A stretch of 64,000 nt of DNA from Cycas panzhihuaensis (GCA_023213395.1 CM041465.1:15686001-15750000); one strand, 5' to 3'. Positions 33,994-45,780 are shown, numbered from the stretch's first letter. Notes: generated by a model from the sequence alone, not told the origin. Program-made: numbers and translations.

Positions 33994-34443
33994 TCAAGGA
34001 CTACAACGCGTCAAGAAGAACGGTCTTACCCTCAAGGGTAAGCGAAATCGCGGCTGCATCCCGTGAGGGGTCTTCTCGCCATCATACCCTTGGCATCGCC
34101 AGGGAACGGGTTCCAAGGCAGAAATACCAAGCTCTTGCATGACACGCAAGGGCATGGCATTCATGGAAGAACCATTGTCGACAATAGTTCTTCGAAGAGT
34201 ACAGTCAGGCGTATCGATGGTAATGGTGAATAGGAAGTTCCACTGACGTTCCCTTTCACCGGCAGGGGGAAGATCCTTAGGATCAAAGGAAATAGCGGGT
34301 CCACAACCTTGGGTGACACCCAAAGCGTGGACAGGTACATCACTTGATCCTAAAACTTCCAGGAGGAGGGCCCACTGCTCGGGACAACTCCTCAGAACGT
34401 CCATCAAGGACATTCCTGCAGCGACCGTATGGAGCTCGTCCAC
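33994..34443 (-). pseudogene. Gypsy-1 protease catalytic part
   Basis: Contains SLMDVLRSCPEQWALLLEVL, then TIDTPDCTLRRTIVDNGSSM. The retropepsin site reads VDNGSS with the catalytic Asp kept, followed by NAMPLRVMQELGI. The family is the DxGSS type found in plant gypsy gag-pol. The frame ends at 33994. Confidence 0.82.
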
Positions 34444-34633
34444 GACAGAAAAGGCTTACCCTTCCCAGGGTTGGGTAAGTGCCCTTCAAGTCGTAACGAC
34501 CCGTGTGCAGGAATAGCCTTGGGAAAGAGAGGGACTTGGAGGAAGGGTCTCCTGAAGAGGGCTCAAGGAGCGGAGGACAAAAGCTCACGCCTCCTTAGCG
34601 GCTTGAGATCGTAAGGGCAAAAGTGGGAGTTGC

Positions 34634-36951
34634 TCAAGAATCGATCACCTTCTTCCCCACATGGGGTCGTGAAGGTGACGGTGCGCATGCCAGAGAACAA
34701 GAAAAGGAAGAAGAATTCCTAGCGCCCTTCCCTTTGTCGCGGGAAGGACGGGGATCAGACGATCTTCCTCGGTTACGGTTGTTCTTGGTTTGGGTATTGC
34801 GATCACGTTCCCCGTGCTTAGGGAACGGATCCTTATGAACTGGTTGATCCAAATTAGGCCTTGAGGCTCGTTTGGGAGAAGAATCGCATCGAGGGGCATC
34901 CTTTGGATGCTGGGCCCTACAACGCGAATCGTCGTGGAAGCAATCCCCATGAATGGAGCACCACTTCTTCTCAAGCGGGGGGTCAGACCTCCTCGCTTGA
35001 GAGGACTGGGCGTTTCCATTCCCTCGAAGAGGAGCTTGGGTAGTTTGTTGGACTTGCTTGTTTGATGTAGGAGATGAAGGATCTTGAAGCTTGAGCTCCT
35101 TCATCGTACGCTCGAATGAGCGTATAGCTAATGTGAGAGGGTCTAAAGTCCTCTGTAGGATGAGAGGAAGACCGCTTACCGGGAAGGTTTGGTATCCTTG
35201 GTAGGGGTGGTGCCTCACTGCCAGGAGGGCTTAAGAGGTTTCTTGAGACCCGCTTAGATCTCAATAGCCTCCAACGCCAAGCACTTGGCGATCACAGAAT
35301 CACATGTGGTCGCCCCCATCTTGAGGACTTCCACGTGGACTTCGGGACGAAGCGCATTGACGAACAGGTCTCGCTTCAGCTCCTCAGGCAATGTTGCCTT
35401 AGTGGAGTGAAGCAAGTCGTGGAATCGCCGCACAAAGTCACGATTCATCTCATCGTGACCGGTTTGAGCGAGAGAAGAGACTTCATTCCGCTCTCGAATG
35501 GACGAGCTACATCAAAATAGTTGATGAACTCATCCACCAATTGCTGGAATGAATGGATTGAATGGGCAGGGAGACAGTAGAACCATTTGAGGGCGTCACC
35601 CTACAAGGATCTAGGGAATAGTTTCATGAAAATATGGTCGAAGCTCGATGAATCGATGCATGCCATAGAAAACTACGGACATGCTCCGGTCTTGCGACTA
35701 AGTTCCATCGAATCTAGGAACTTCAGGGGGATGAGGCGGCAAGTTGGTTCACAACGCCTCAACCGAAAGAGGGGTTGACCTAAAGTCCATGAAGGGGCGC
35801 GCCCTTGCCTGAACCGTAGGATCAACGAATGTCGAAGTAGGTAACGCACAAGGAGCGGGTGGGGGTGGAACACCCATCCCTCCTTGAGGAAGCGCCTCTT
35901 GCTGAAAAGAGGCGTGGGGGTAAGTGCCTTGGAAGGGAGTCGGGTTCCCTTGCGAAGGCACAACGGATGGGATTGCGTTGGAAGAAGGGCAAGACGGATG
36001 TGGAACCGGGTTTTGCCCATATGGGCCACCCGTAGGTGGAGCAACCCCATATGGGTGTAGCGGATCCACCCCATAAACGGGAAGACGGCTTCCTCTACCC
36101 TGCCCCCAAGGTTGAGAGGTATATCCTGGGGGAACGTAGAAGGAAGCACCAACGTGCTAGGCTGGAAGATGCGTGGGAGTGGATCCCACATGACTAATGG
36201 TTGGAAAGCTAGTAGGGCCAATAGGCCTACTAGGGACGATATGCACCACATTAGGGGATGGCACATTGGTTTGATTAGGAGCGGGTATGCTAACCCTCAA
36301 TTAAGGAAAAGGCACACCACGAGAAGATCCTAAGGCATTAGGACCTTGACGAGGGACGGAAGGTGCCACGCATGCCCCCACTGCAGGGAACGAGTGGGAC
36401 ATACGTGTAGGCACGAAGGGATTTGTGGTCATAGGAAGGGCGGATGAGGATGAGGCATGAGGTGGGGGAGTGGAAGAGGAAGAGGCCCCTCCACGAAGAA
36501 CATCCTCAAACCACCTAGGATGCGGTTGCAAGCGTGTTGCGTGGTAACACTCATTGAAAGCTTTAACTACGTCGACAGGAGGAGTCCCAACACACTCGTA
36601 AGAGGTGATCGGAACCTCAAACAAGGTAGGATCCTCGGAACGTTCCTCATAAGAATTCTCAACTACGTGGCAACCCTCAAGAGGAACGGGTCCTTCTACG
36701 ACGTGGGTAGAAGGATGAGCATTGAAAGAAAGGGATTGGTCGTTTGGATAATAAAGGGGGTCGTCACCCTCTTGGGTGGACCCGGGAATAACAGGAGGAA
36801 AGGCATGGGTTTCCATGGCCGAAGTGTGGTAAGTCCAATCAAAAGAGCATCCCTCCATAGTCAGATCGGAATCCGACGAGGCAAGAAGGCGATACTCGGG
36901 GTCCTCTAACAAAGGAGGTAGACCGCGTAAATGACGAGAGAAACGCCTCAT
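34634..36951 (-). pseudogene. Gypsy-1 gag
   Basis: A start at 36951 opens a Pro/Ser-rich N-terminal region (to 36301). It continues in other frames at 35749-36069 (proline-rich) and about 35250-35720. The latter carry the capsid-like domain: EVPRFDGT, VFYGMHRFIELRPYFHETIP, ALKWFYCLPAHSIHSFQQLV, FVRRFHDLLHSTKATLPEEL, FVNALRPEVHVEVLKMG. The C-terminal part at 34634-35218 has a zinc-knuckle-like WCSIHGDCFHDDSRC (C-x2-H-x4-H-x4-C) near 34950 and a basic tail. Frameshifts at about 36290, 35740 and 35230 break it up. Confidence 0.78.
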
Positions 36952-37105
36952 GCAAGGTCAACCAGCAATGTTAGCAAAGGAGAAAAAGCGGTAAAACACA
37001 CGCGTTGGGGGGTGCCCAACGTGGAAATCGAGATAAGTATGGAAAGGATCACACAAGAGTAGCGAAACCAACCGAAGAGAGCTTAAACTAGCTCCCTTCC
37101 GGGCA
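36952..37105 (-). other. Gypsy-1 5' leader
   Basis: Short untranslated leader between primer site and gag start. No gene. Confidence 0.5.
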
Positions 37106-37123
37106 GCCCAAAGATGGTCGCCA
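37106..37123 (-). promoter_or_regulatory. Gypsy-1 primer binding site
   Basis: Minus strand TGGCGACCATCTTTGGGC begins directly after the LTR end. The TGGCGAC start resembles the tRNA-Arg-type sites of Ogre/Tat elements. Pairing beyond the first seven bases is not verified. Confidence 0.65.
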
Positions 37124-39692
37124 TGGACGCTACTACGGATAACTACCTAACTGATAGGTGTAAGAGAGGGTGAGTGGTGGAATGATGGAAGGTGGGACCT
37201 AAAAGGTGGGTAACTACCACGCAGAGCACCCCTGCAATCGGAGCACGAGTTCGGGATCCGCAATGGAGTATGGCTACTATCGGGTGACCCTTCACCGCTT
37301 CGAGTAAGGGGTGAAGGCGCGTAGGACAAACCTGGGTTGACCTGGGAATAGGACCCTCCCACCCTTGGGTGGCCAAAAGGGGGGAAGAGAAGACCTAATG
37401 GAGACAGGCCAAGGGCACTCCTACACAACCTAACCGGATACACGAGTGATGCTGGAAGCAAGGCACTCGTGCGGTCAAGGAGAGAAGAGGAAAGGTAGGG
37501 TACAGAAGGGCTCCTACAATCTTTCCTATGAATGATAAAGATGCATGAAACAAGACAAAAGCATAGCAAACAAGTACCAAACCAATTTTTCCCTTTAATC
37601 CTTCAATGTACTAATTACTACGAAAGAAATAAGAGGAAAAGAAAGGGTAGCGGAGGGGAACGAACGTGCACCTGGAGCGAAGGTGTGCGGGACGAAGCAA
37701 CCTTCTCCAGGAATGCCCAACCACTCTGCGTGACGTACTAGATGCGAGATAGGCAGCGGACGAAGAGGGGGCTTCCTTACCTTCCCCGAAAAAATCAAAT
37801 GCAATACTAAGACAGAAAGGAAGCACCAACTAAGAAATGAAATAGCATGAAAACATAACGCATATGAAGGTGCTTACCGGTAGCTAGGCCCACAGGCGAT
37901 GCGCTCCACACTTCCCAAGTACCTGCAAGCAATAGCGGTCTCTTTCTCTTCCCGACGGAAGAGCACTAACATGCAACACAAAAAACTCTAACAATATATG
38001 GCTAAATAGCACGAACGAGAATTTGTATATACATGCGTTAGTACTAATCCGACAATCAAAGTATCAAAAGAAAGTGACCAAAGTGAAAGTAAATGACTGG
38101 GTAAGCCTCAGAGTGGCCTACCTCCCGCAAGTGATGCCCAAACCTCCCCCCAAGAGCCACGAGGTAGCGAGGGGAAAGTCAAGAACAAGAGCTAGAAAAT
38201 GGCAGTAAAAAGGGGCAAAGAAAGACCCAAGGGAACCCACGGCGAACCGAGATGCTATGAGGAGCAAACCGGGTGACTCGGGGAAGAAAGGTGAAGCGAG
38301 GAACCACCGGTTGGGACTTATGTGTGATGCCTAGACCCAAGCAAAGGCCCCAAATCAGCGCTGCAACATGTGACAGTGCTGGTTTGGGCAACCGAAGGGA
38401 GCCTTCAAACCCTTGTTTGCAAGCCAAGGGCAGCACGGGGCGAGAGGGAGGTTTTGGGGGCTAAGAGCCGCCTAGGGAGCGTGGAAGGTGGTACTAATCC
38501 ACCCGGCTCCTCTCCAAAACCTATGCAACCCTCCACACCGCTGCCTTGACAAAGAAACGCAGTAAGAAGCACGTGGAGAGTGGTATAACTTTCAAAAGGG
38601 AGGACAACCAACCCTCAAGCAACAAGTAAGAGCAAACGAAATAAGCATGAAAATCACAAGGAAAATAAGCATGTACAAGGAATACCTAGAGAGAAGAGGC
38701 AAGGATTTGCCTCACCAAAGGGCGCAGAAAGGGACTAATAAATCAGCCCAGATCCAAGTAGAGTGTTTGGGGCCCTGCCATGAGGTGTGACGGGAAACAC
38801 CTACACTTGGGGCGCTTATGGACCCGCCTGGTGAAGACCTACTGACACCACTTCAAAGGAGCCCTCTCCAAGGCGTTTGAGGAGTCGGGAGAATGTCCCA
38901 CCATGCCAAAGGAGAGCTGGTGTCAGATGAAGGGTGCAGTCCGCTTGATGCAAAGAAAAGCAGAGAGAAGCCGAGCAGGAGAGTGTTTCCTCGAGAGCAA
39001 TTCCAAAAGTGAGCAAAAACGATCCTTGAAAATGAGCCAAAAAGGGCTTAAGTACTCAAGCAAAACCCTAAACCGCGATTAGGCGCACTGGAAGAGGAAT
39101 AAAGCGAAATATTACATGGTAGTTTCGCAATAAATGCGAAATTGCCACCGCCGGATTTTTGAAAACAACTCGAGATAACAGATCACGAATATTCGCAGAT
39201 CAAGAATATTTTGGCCAGCATCAAAAATCAAGCAGACGCACCTAGGGTCGAAATTGGGGCCCACCAACCACCCAGTTAAAGGCATTTAATCGAAAAAGGT
39301 CGACATAACGCTAAAACACCTACCCGGAGGCAAGCAAGCCAACAAAACGGGTCCAAAGAAACAAAAATAGGGCTCGAGGGGTGGCAAGTTGACCAAACGA
39401 TGATGAGTCATCACACCAAGTGAGGTGGCGCAAACCTAGTGGATCCCGGAGTGAGGAGGGCGATCACGGAAGTAATACGGTCACTGTGGTGCCACACTCG
39501 CTGGGAGTGTGCCCCTGCTATAGTCGTCATAGGCTAAAATAAGTGTGGACGACCACAAGGTCGCCCACAAAGTCATACACATGCAGATATGCAAGCAAAC
39601 ATCCAGTAAAAGAAAGCGATGAAAATGCAAGAGACATACCTGCACTTACCTGAGTCGGTGATTCCGTATCCATTCCCGAAAGCTGGGAAACA
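37124..39692 (-). repeat. Gypsy-1 5' LTR (2569 bp)
   Basis: Matches 25570-28150. The part at 37140-38330 is nearly identical to its partner. From about 38340 to 39480 there are many 1-4 base indels and substitutions, after which similarity is high again. It ends GGGAAACA, followed by the target duplication GGTTC. Confidence 0.92.
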
Positions 39693-40256
39693 GGTTCCAA
39701 GGGGGGCGGGAGCCCCTCTTGGATAGTGGAGTGCAGGGGGTATGGAATGCCCCCCACAAAGAGGGGGTTTGGGTCCGATAGCCCTTAACCCAAAAATTTA
39801 GCACTAAAAAGTATATTAAATTATAAAGAGAATCAGGGCCGTTCACTAAAATACCCTAGATTCTACAATCAAGATTTGTGCCTTAGATGTCCCTCTCATG
39901 TAGCCTGATTTAGGGTATTTTTCATTATGTTGATAGTGTTCAATGTACTATGAAGAGTTGGGCAGTTGGTTGTTGTTGCTGTGAGCACTTTGCTATAGGA
40001 TTATGTACATTTTCTCTATTCTACAACAATTAAGATTGATACCTTTCTTGTGTGGATGTTTTCCTAGCACACTGCTAGGGTTTTACCATGTTATATCGGG
40101 AGTACATGTGATGCTTGGCTTTCTTGTTTATTTTATTATTTTATCTCTAGTTTAAGAACTTGTATGTTAAATTTTAGTTTTAATTCCTATAACTAGTTGC
40201 AAGAATATTTTAGATCTTGGTGGTAGTTTAAGGGTTAGGACCTTATCTTCTTAACA
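39693..40256 (+). repeat. Copia-2b 3' LTR, second part
   Basis: Resumes with GGTTCCAAGGGGGG and runs to CTTATCTTCTTAACA at 40256, the only intact 3' terminus of this LTR family in the window. CCATG follows, the Copia-2b target duplication. Confidence 0.92.
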
Positions 40257-40814
40257 CCATGATCTACTCAGAATCTTGACCTGAGCTATGATCTGCTCAC
40301 GATGCTAACCTAAATTATGATCTACTTACGATCTTGACCTAAACCACAATTTGCTCGTGATGTCGACCTAAATTATATTCTACTTATGATATTGACCTGA
40401 ACCATGATCTACTCGTGATGTTGGCCTAAACCATGATCTGCTCGTGATCTCAGCTTGAACCATGATTTGCTCATAATCTCGGCCCTAACACCAATCTACT
40501 CGTAATTCCATCTAAATCATGATCTGCATATGATCTTGGCCTAAAATATGATCTGCTCCTGATCTTGGCCCCAACCTTGATATGCTCATGATCTCAGTCC
40601 ATATTACAATCTACTCATGACCTTGACCTTAACTATGATCTGCTTATGATTCATCCTAAACAGTAATCTATTTACAATATCAATATAAATCATGATCTAT
40701 GCACAATCTTGGAATGAGTTACAACCTGCTTACTGTTCTGACTACTAATCATGATCTCATCACATCTAAAATTTACAATCTTTTATAAAATTGTGTGTTA
40801 TTTCTGCCCCCCCA
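40257..40814 (-). repeat. Gypsy-2B 3' LTR, inner part, with minisatellite
   Basis: Continues the LTR broken at 24632. The 29-30 bp repeats run to about 40760. The upper end is placed beside the purine tract (minus strand GATGGGGGAGATA). Homologous to about 13690-14272. Confidence 0.78.
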
Positions 40815-40949
40815 TATCTCCCCCATCAAAAATTTAAAAAGTATCTTTACTTGTTCACAAAATTTTCTTATTCCTTCCCCTCCCCTTAAAAAAAACATAA
40901 TTTACCAATTATTCATATTTCGTTCAATTCTCTATGAAACTGTTTCATT

Positions 40950-42430
40950 GCTTGGTGGATATAATTTGTGTCTGATCTAGCAATGGTTAATGGAATTCAG
41001 ATTCCTTATGATCGACAATGCTCTACCATAATTGTGACATCTTAAAGTGCATCCACTTGTGCCAATGTTGGTTTCTCCTCTTTATGTTGCTTCAAGATTT
41101 CTTGCTTTATTTCATTTACATATTTTTTATTCTTATCAAGTCTTGGCATAGGTGATAAATTCTTGACCAAAACTTATTTGCATGCTCTACCTCCTCCTTG
41201 GTCTCCAATATCTAGGCACCTAATTTAATAATTAGATCATGTAATCTTGGAGGAATCTCTTACTAGAAGCAACTTTTGAATACTTGTACTTTTGAAGAAA
41301 TCCCATCTATATCCTTGACCCATAACATGATAAATTCCTTCAAAAATTCTAACTCAGCTTCTATTGCTACTAATTTATCTTCTAAATTTTAAATTCTCTA
41401 CATGTCTGGTAGTGGTCTTCGATTCCTCTACTCTAACTCTACTACAAGTTGCCTTATTACCCTGGCTAGAAAGGAAGTTCTCTATTAGGAGACATCCTGT
41501 AGATCATAATATAACAAATCAAGGCCATCCTCCAAGTAGTCTTCTAACTAATTAAATTCCACTTCTGGTGGTTTATTGTTCAATGCATCTAAGATTTCTT
41601 ACTGCCTCTTTTCAACTATCTACTTCTTCCTTTTTTATTTCTCTTCTTCCTCATACTTCAAGGGCTCAACTATTCTTGACTTCTTCTATTTTGATTCCAC
41701 TTACTTTTCCTTTGTGATAGGTTCTTCTCATATTTTCCACTTCCCCTCCCTTATTTCTGCCTTTAATTTTTTCTTTTCTCTTTGCCTTCTTATTAGGCTT
41801 CGTGACATTTCCTTTGTCTGTGGTTTTTCCTCCACTTCTTCTTCTACTTTTGGGCCTGACTAAGGAGTACTAGATTGCCACTCTGTATGAAGCCAATCAC
41901 TAACTTCTTTTTGCAAATCTACTAATTGTGATATACCTCTTCCCCAATCCCTTGAATATAATTCTATCCATTTAGCTAGAAGAGGCTATCCCTCTTCAAC
42001 TACTGGTAGCTAAATCCTTGGACATTGTGAAAAAAGTAATCCTTAAAATAAAGCAAGATAAAAGAATAGAATAGATTGAGTAGCATCTCTTACTACTTCT
42101 CAATTCCTAGAAAACTTGACAGTTATAAATTTGGCCTAGTTAAATCTCTGGCCTTCTATAACTTTGAACAATATCATTTGTAAATGGGTTGGCATGAATG
42201 AATTTTTTTGGCCAAGGATAACTCTTATAAATACAAAGTGAGCTATTCAATGTATTTTCTTTAATGAGATGCCTAAAATTTAAATTCTTAAAGAGGAGAT
42301 GTTCAACTCTTTAGCTCCAATTTCCTTCGCGGCTTCTTCCTTGGATATGTATTTATCCTTGGGAATGCCTGGGCCTTTGTTTGGTAACCCTATTATTTTT
42401 GCAATCACTTCTGCCTAATAGTCAAACAAG
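40950..42430 (-). pseudogene. Gypsy-2B extra 3' ORF
   Basis: Reading down from about 42420: AKIIGLPNKGPGIPKDKYIS, EEAAKEIGAKELNISS, AHFVFIRVILGQKNSFMP, PRI-LPVVEEG-PLLAKWIE, LYSRDWGRGISQLVDLQKEV, SDWLHTEWQSSTP, PKVEEEVEEKPQTKEM. Next comes a K/E-rich segment, then NLEDKLVAIEAELEFLKEF, IMLWVKDIDGISSKVQVFK and FWSRIYHLCQDLIR near 41130. The total would be about 450-500 codons downstream of integrase. I recognise no domain. It has no clear transmembrane segments, which argues against an Athila-type envelope-like ORF. A charged, partly coiled protein is likely. Confidence 0.6.
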
Positions 42431-43050
42431 GATGGTTACTACATCACCACCACCATTCTTGTTGATAGGAAGTTGTATATATTTAGAAGGACTTTGACCA
42501 GTACATACCAGTCTAATCCTGTAGTAGTCATCTTCCTTCTATATTCATCTTCTGGTTTCATTTCATACCATTATCTTTGAATCTGTTCATGATCAAACTC
42601 CCAAAAGGTGACTGTCATATGCTACTATTCTATTACGATTGCTTGCTTCCTCCTACTCTTCCTTCATTGCATGATTTTCCTATTCTCCCGTTCTTTGCCT
42701 TGGTATAACTACTTATAACCTATTCATTAATTGCACCTCTTGCCTTTCCATCTTGTCACAATCATAGAAAGGTAATCTTCTAAGATTGTGATCATGTCTC
42801 TGTTAATAATGGTTGCCTTCTAATTTTGTACAACCTTAATTACCCCATTGTGATATTGTATTTTAATAATAACCTTAACTCCACTTTTAATTATGATTGC
42901 CTTTTAATTATTTCCTATGCTTGCCTTTTTAAGGTTGTATTTTGGTTAGTTTCCCATGGTTGTTGTTTATGAGGTTGCCTTCATTTATTCCTCCTGTGAT
43001 TGCCTTTTCATGATGGCGCAATTACTAGCCCATGTTTTGTATAATTTTTT
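42431..43050. other. Gypsy-2B spacer after integrase
   Basis: AT-rich, homologous to 18891-19450. No gene is supported. Confidence 0.5.
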
Positions 43051-44150
43051 TTTTTTCATCTCATGGTGTAAGGCTTCAACCTACTACCATTTACCATTTT
43101 TGTTATTATTCTCCCGTTGAGCTATCCGACTAAGACTACTCCATTCCTACTAATGTGCATTAACTTATACAATCCTAATCAACATAGCTTTAGCTTCCCT
43201 ACTTTTTTACAAAATTTGCTATCATACATTAATACTAGGTCACCCTCATGGAATTGTGGTGTTTTTATATGTCAGTTATGTTAGGCTTTTCATTGCTATT
43301 TTTTAGTTTGTAACTCCCACAATGCTTGTGCTCTTTTCTTATCCAACTTCAACAATTTCATGATTCGTAAATTCCATGAGTTCTACTTATTTATTCATAA
43401 TTGTACATCCACTCAAGAGCTTTCCACTTAAAATTCTAATAGAAGTACTACTTCTAATCCATACACCAACTGGAAATGTGTCTATTTATATGGTTGCTTG
43501 ATCATTGTTCTATCCACCTAGAGAATAGAATACAACCATTCTACCTAATTTGTTCTTCCTTCACTGCATATTTTTGATAAAGCAATCTTCAAAATTTTGT
43601 TAGTATTTTCTGCTTGACCATTGGCTCTAGGGTAGTAGGGGGAGAATTGAAAATGTTAGATCGTTAAGTATTTTATAGTGCTATTTAGAAAACTACTACC
43701 CTAATCTGATACCAATTCTAGTGGGCAACCAAAATCGATAATAATGTCTCCATACAAAAAATTTGTAGTATTTCTTGCATCATAATGTCTAAAAGTTCAA
43801 GCTTCTGTCCATTTCATAAAAAAGTCTATGGCTACTAATATATATTTAGCATTTGTCCATTTTGCTAGGGGACTTATTAGTCTAATAAAGTCCAATCCCT
43901 AATTTTCAAAAGGTACTTGTGTTAAAATTGGATGTAAAGGCATAAAATGATTCTTACCTAGCTTACCTACTCATTGGCACACATCGCAATCCTTTATCCA
44001 TCTTGTTGTATCTTCAAATATGGATGGCTACTAAAAACCTATTAGCAAGATCTTCCTAACAATGGGTTTGACTCCTTAGTACTTAGCTGTGACCTTTTCA
44101 TGTGCTTCCTATAAGATACCCTACACCTCATGCTCCATTATACATCATTG
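43051..44150 (-). pseudogene. Gypsy-2B integrase
   Basis: Minus strand: the zinc finger end WIKDCDVCQ near 43980, the core with GLDFIRLISPLAKWTNAKYI (first Asp, near 43890), VAIDFFMKWTEA, LVSD-GSSFLNSTIKYL (second Asp region, near 43720), YYPRANGQAENTNKILKIAL with the catalytic Glu near 43610, and the C-terminal LNGRIITKMVNGSRLKPY near 43080. Stops are scattered through it. It is the fullest integrase of this family here. Confidence 0.85.
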
Positions 44151-45780
44151 TAACACCATCTAATCCTAACTTATATAATATCCCATGTACCCGTTAAAAT
44201 AGAAAAGTTTTATGAATAAAACTTTGTCATTCAACTCACTCTATTCCTTCTCATGTCTGCCTGGTGTCCAGGTATTCTGTGATCCCTTCATACCATTTTG
44301 GTATGGCCTCTACAGAGAATAATTATGTATCTAAAAAATCATCTGGTATTCCTATAGCTGGTTTGCCTTCTACTTCCCTTGAAAGCACATCTAGTATTAT
44401 ATATTTATCACCTTTCTTAATTATAATTTTGAAATTAAACTCCTAGAACAACATCAACCACTTGCTGGTTCTACACTATAAACTAGGTTTATTTATTAAA
44501 TATTTTAAGGCTTTGTGATCTACATAGAAAATAAATGGGTTTGCTAATAAATAATGCCTAAATTTCTACAAGGCATAAACCATGTCCAAATCTTCCTACT
44601 CTATAACAGAGTAGTTCCATTCTGTAGGAGTCAATTTTCTATTAGAAAAATGAATAGGTAGGTCTACATTATTGTTGCTAGATTATGTTAAAACGTATCC
44701 TATTGCCATCAGGGAAGCATCCACATGCATATGGAATGATTGATCCCAATTTGAAAATCTCAAAATAGGGGCTTCTATAATTTTTTTTTTTGGCAATTCA
44801 AATGCTAATTATTGCTACAACTTTTATTCCTAGGCTATTTTTTTCTTGAGTAATTTTTTTAAGGGATTTATAATCTATGCATATCCTTTGACAAATTTCC
44901 TATAGTACCCTGCCATGCCCAAAAAGGCTTTTAACTGTTTTATTGTTTTAGGTACTAGAAAGTTTAAAATTATTGTCACTTTGCCTGGGTTTATTTGTAG
45001 ACCGTCCCTGCTTATGATATGCCCTAAGAGAGAGCCAAATGACATTAAAAATGTATATTTTATTAGATTTAAGCAAAGTTTACTCTTTTGACACATCTCC
45101 AACATTGATTTCAAGTTTACCATATGATTTTTCAATAATGAATACAATGTCTAATCATCTAAAAAAACTTCAATCGGCTTACCAATTGCCAGTCAAAGAT
45201 ATTTATAATTATTCTTTGAAAAGTGGCTACTGCATTTGTTAGTCCGAAGGGCATAACCTTGTATTCATATGTCCCTCATTCAGTGACAAAAGTTATCTTC
45301 AACTGATCTTGCTCTGTAATTCTCACCTGGTTGTATCCACTGAACCCATCTATAAATGAATATACTTCATGGCTTTCTACCTTTTCCAGAATGTCCTTTG
45401 TAATGGTATTTAGAATGGATCTCTTTTTGTTGCTTTATTAAGAGCTCTATAATCTATGCAGATATGAAGCTTCCTATTCTTTTTAGGCAGTACCACTATT
45501 AGAATTACCCATTCACTGGTCTCAACTTTGAAAAAATATATAACCTCTAATAACTTGTCCAATTCTACCTTTACATTTTCCTTATATTTTGGATTCATTT
45601 GATAAGGACACTAGTGGACTAGTTTTGTTCCTTCTATTAATTCAATTCGATGTTCTCCCAGTTCTAGTGGTATCCCTTTCAGATCTTGGTAAGACTAAGA
45701 AAAAACATCTTTGTATTCTGAAAACAAACTTGTGGCTTGCTAAATAATATCTTTATCCCAATAGTTTCCTATTGAGATCA
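44151..45780 (-). pseudogene. Gypsy-2B reverse transcriptase and RNase H
   Basis: RT: NPKYKENVKVELDKLLEVIY near 45590, SEWVILIVVLPKKNRKLHIC near 45500, IDYRALNKATKRDPF near 45450. A degraded palm follows in which the YxDD is not intact. The connection reads SLLGHIISRDGLQINPGKVT near 45000 and FLGMAGYYRKFVKGYA near 44880. RNase H remnants lie at 44460-44800. Many stops and frameshifts. Confidence 0.82.

Larger units (their letters stand above)
25570..39692 (-). mobile_element. Gypsy-1: 14.1 kb gypsy with antisense PMD gene
   Basis: Complete ends: TGGACG at 25570 and GGAAACA at 39692, flanked by GGTTC duplications (25565-25569, 39693-39697). LTRs of 2581 and 2569 bp lie at 25570-28150 and 37124-39692. 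The minus-strand order is primer site, gag, protease, integrase C-terminal remnant and archaeal-type RNase H. On the plus strand between the last two lies a spliced PMD-like gene. A second, archaeal-type RNase H and a TGGCGAC-type primer site point to the Tat (Ogre-like) group. RT, RNase H and the integrase core are deleted, so it is non-autonomous. It is clearly more GC-rich than its surroundings. Confidence 0.93.
24633..40256 (+). mobile_element. Copia-2b, internally deleted and split by Gypsy-1
   Basis: Bounded by the 5-bp target duplication CCATG (24628-24632 and 40257-40261). The ends are TGTTAGG and CTTAACA. It keeps a short 5' LTR piece, the end of RT plus RNase H, the polypurine tract and a 3' LTR. 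Without Gypsy-1 it is only about 1.5 kb, so most of the 5' LTR, gag, protease, integrase and RT were deleted. The 3' LTR holds Gypsy-1. Confidence 0.9.

Noticed and set aside
40950-42430. Envelope-like ORF of Athila type
   Set aside because: No clear transmembrane segments or signal peptide, and the sequence is charged and partly coiled.
43051-45780. Endogenous pararetrovirus
   Set aside because: Integrase, LTRs and polypurine tract are present, and no movement protein motif is seen.
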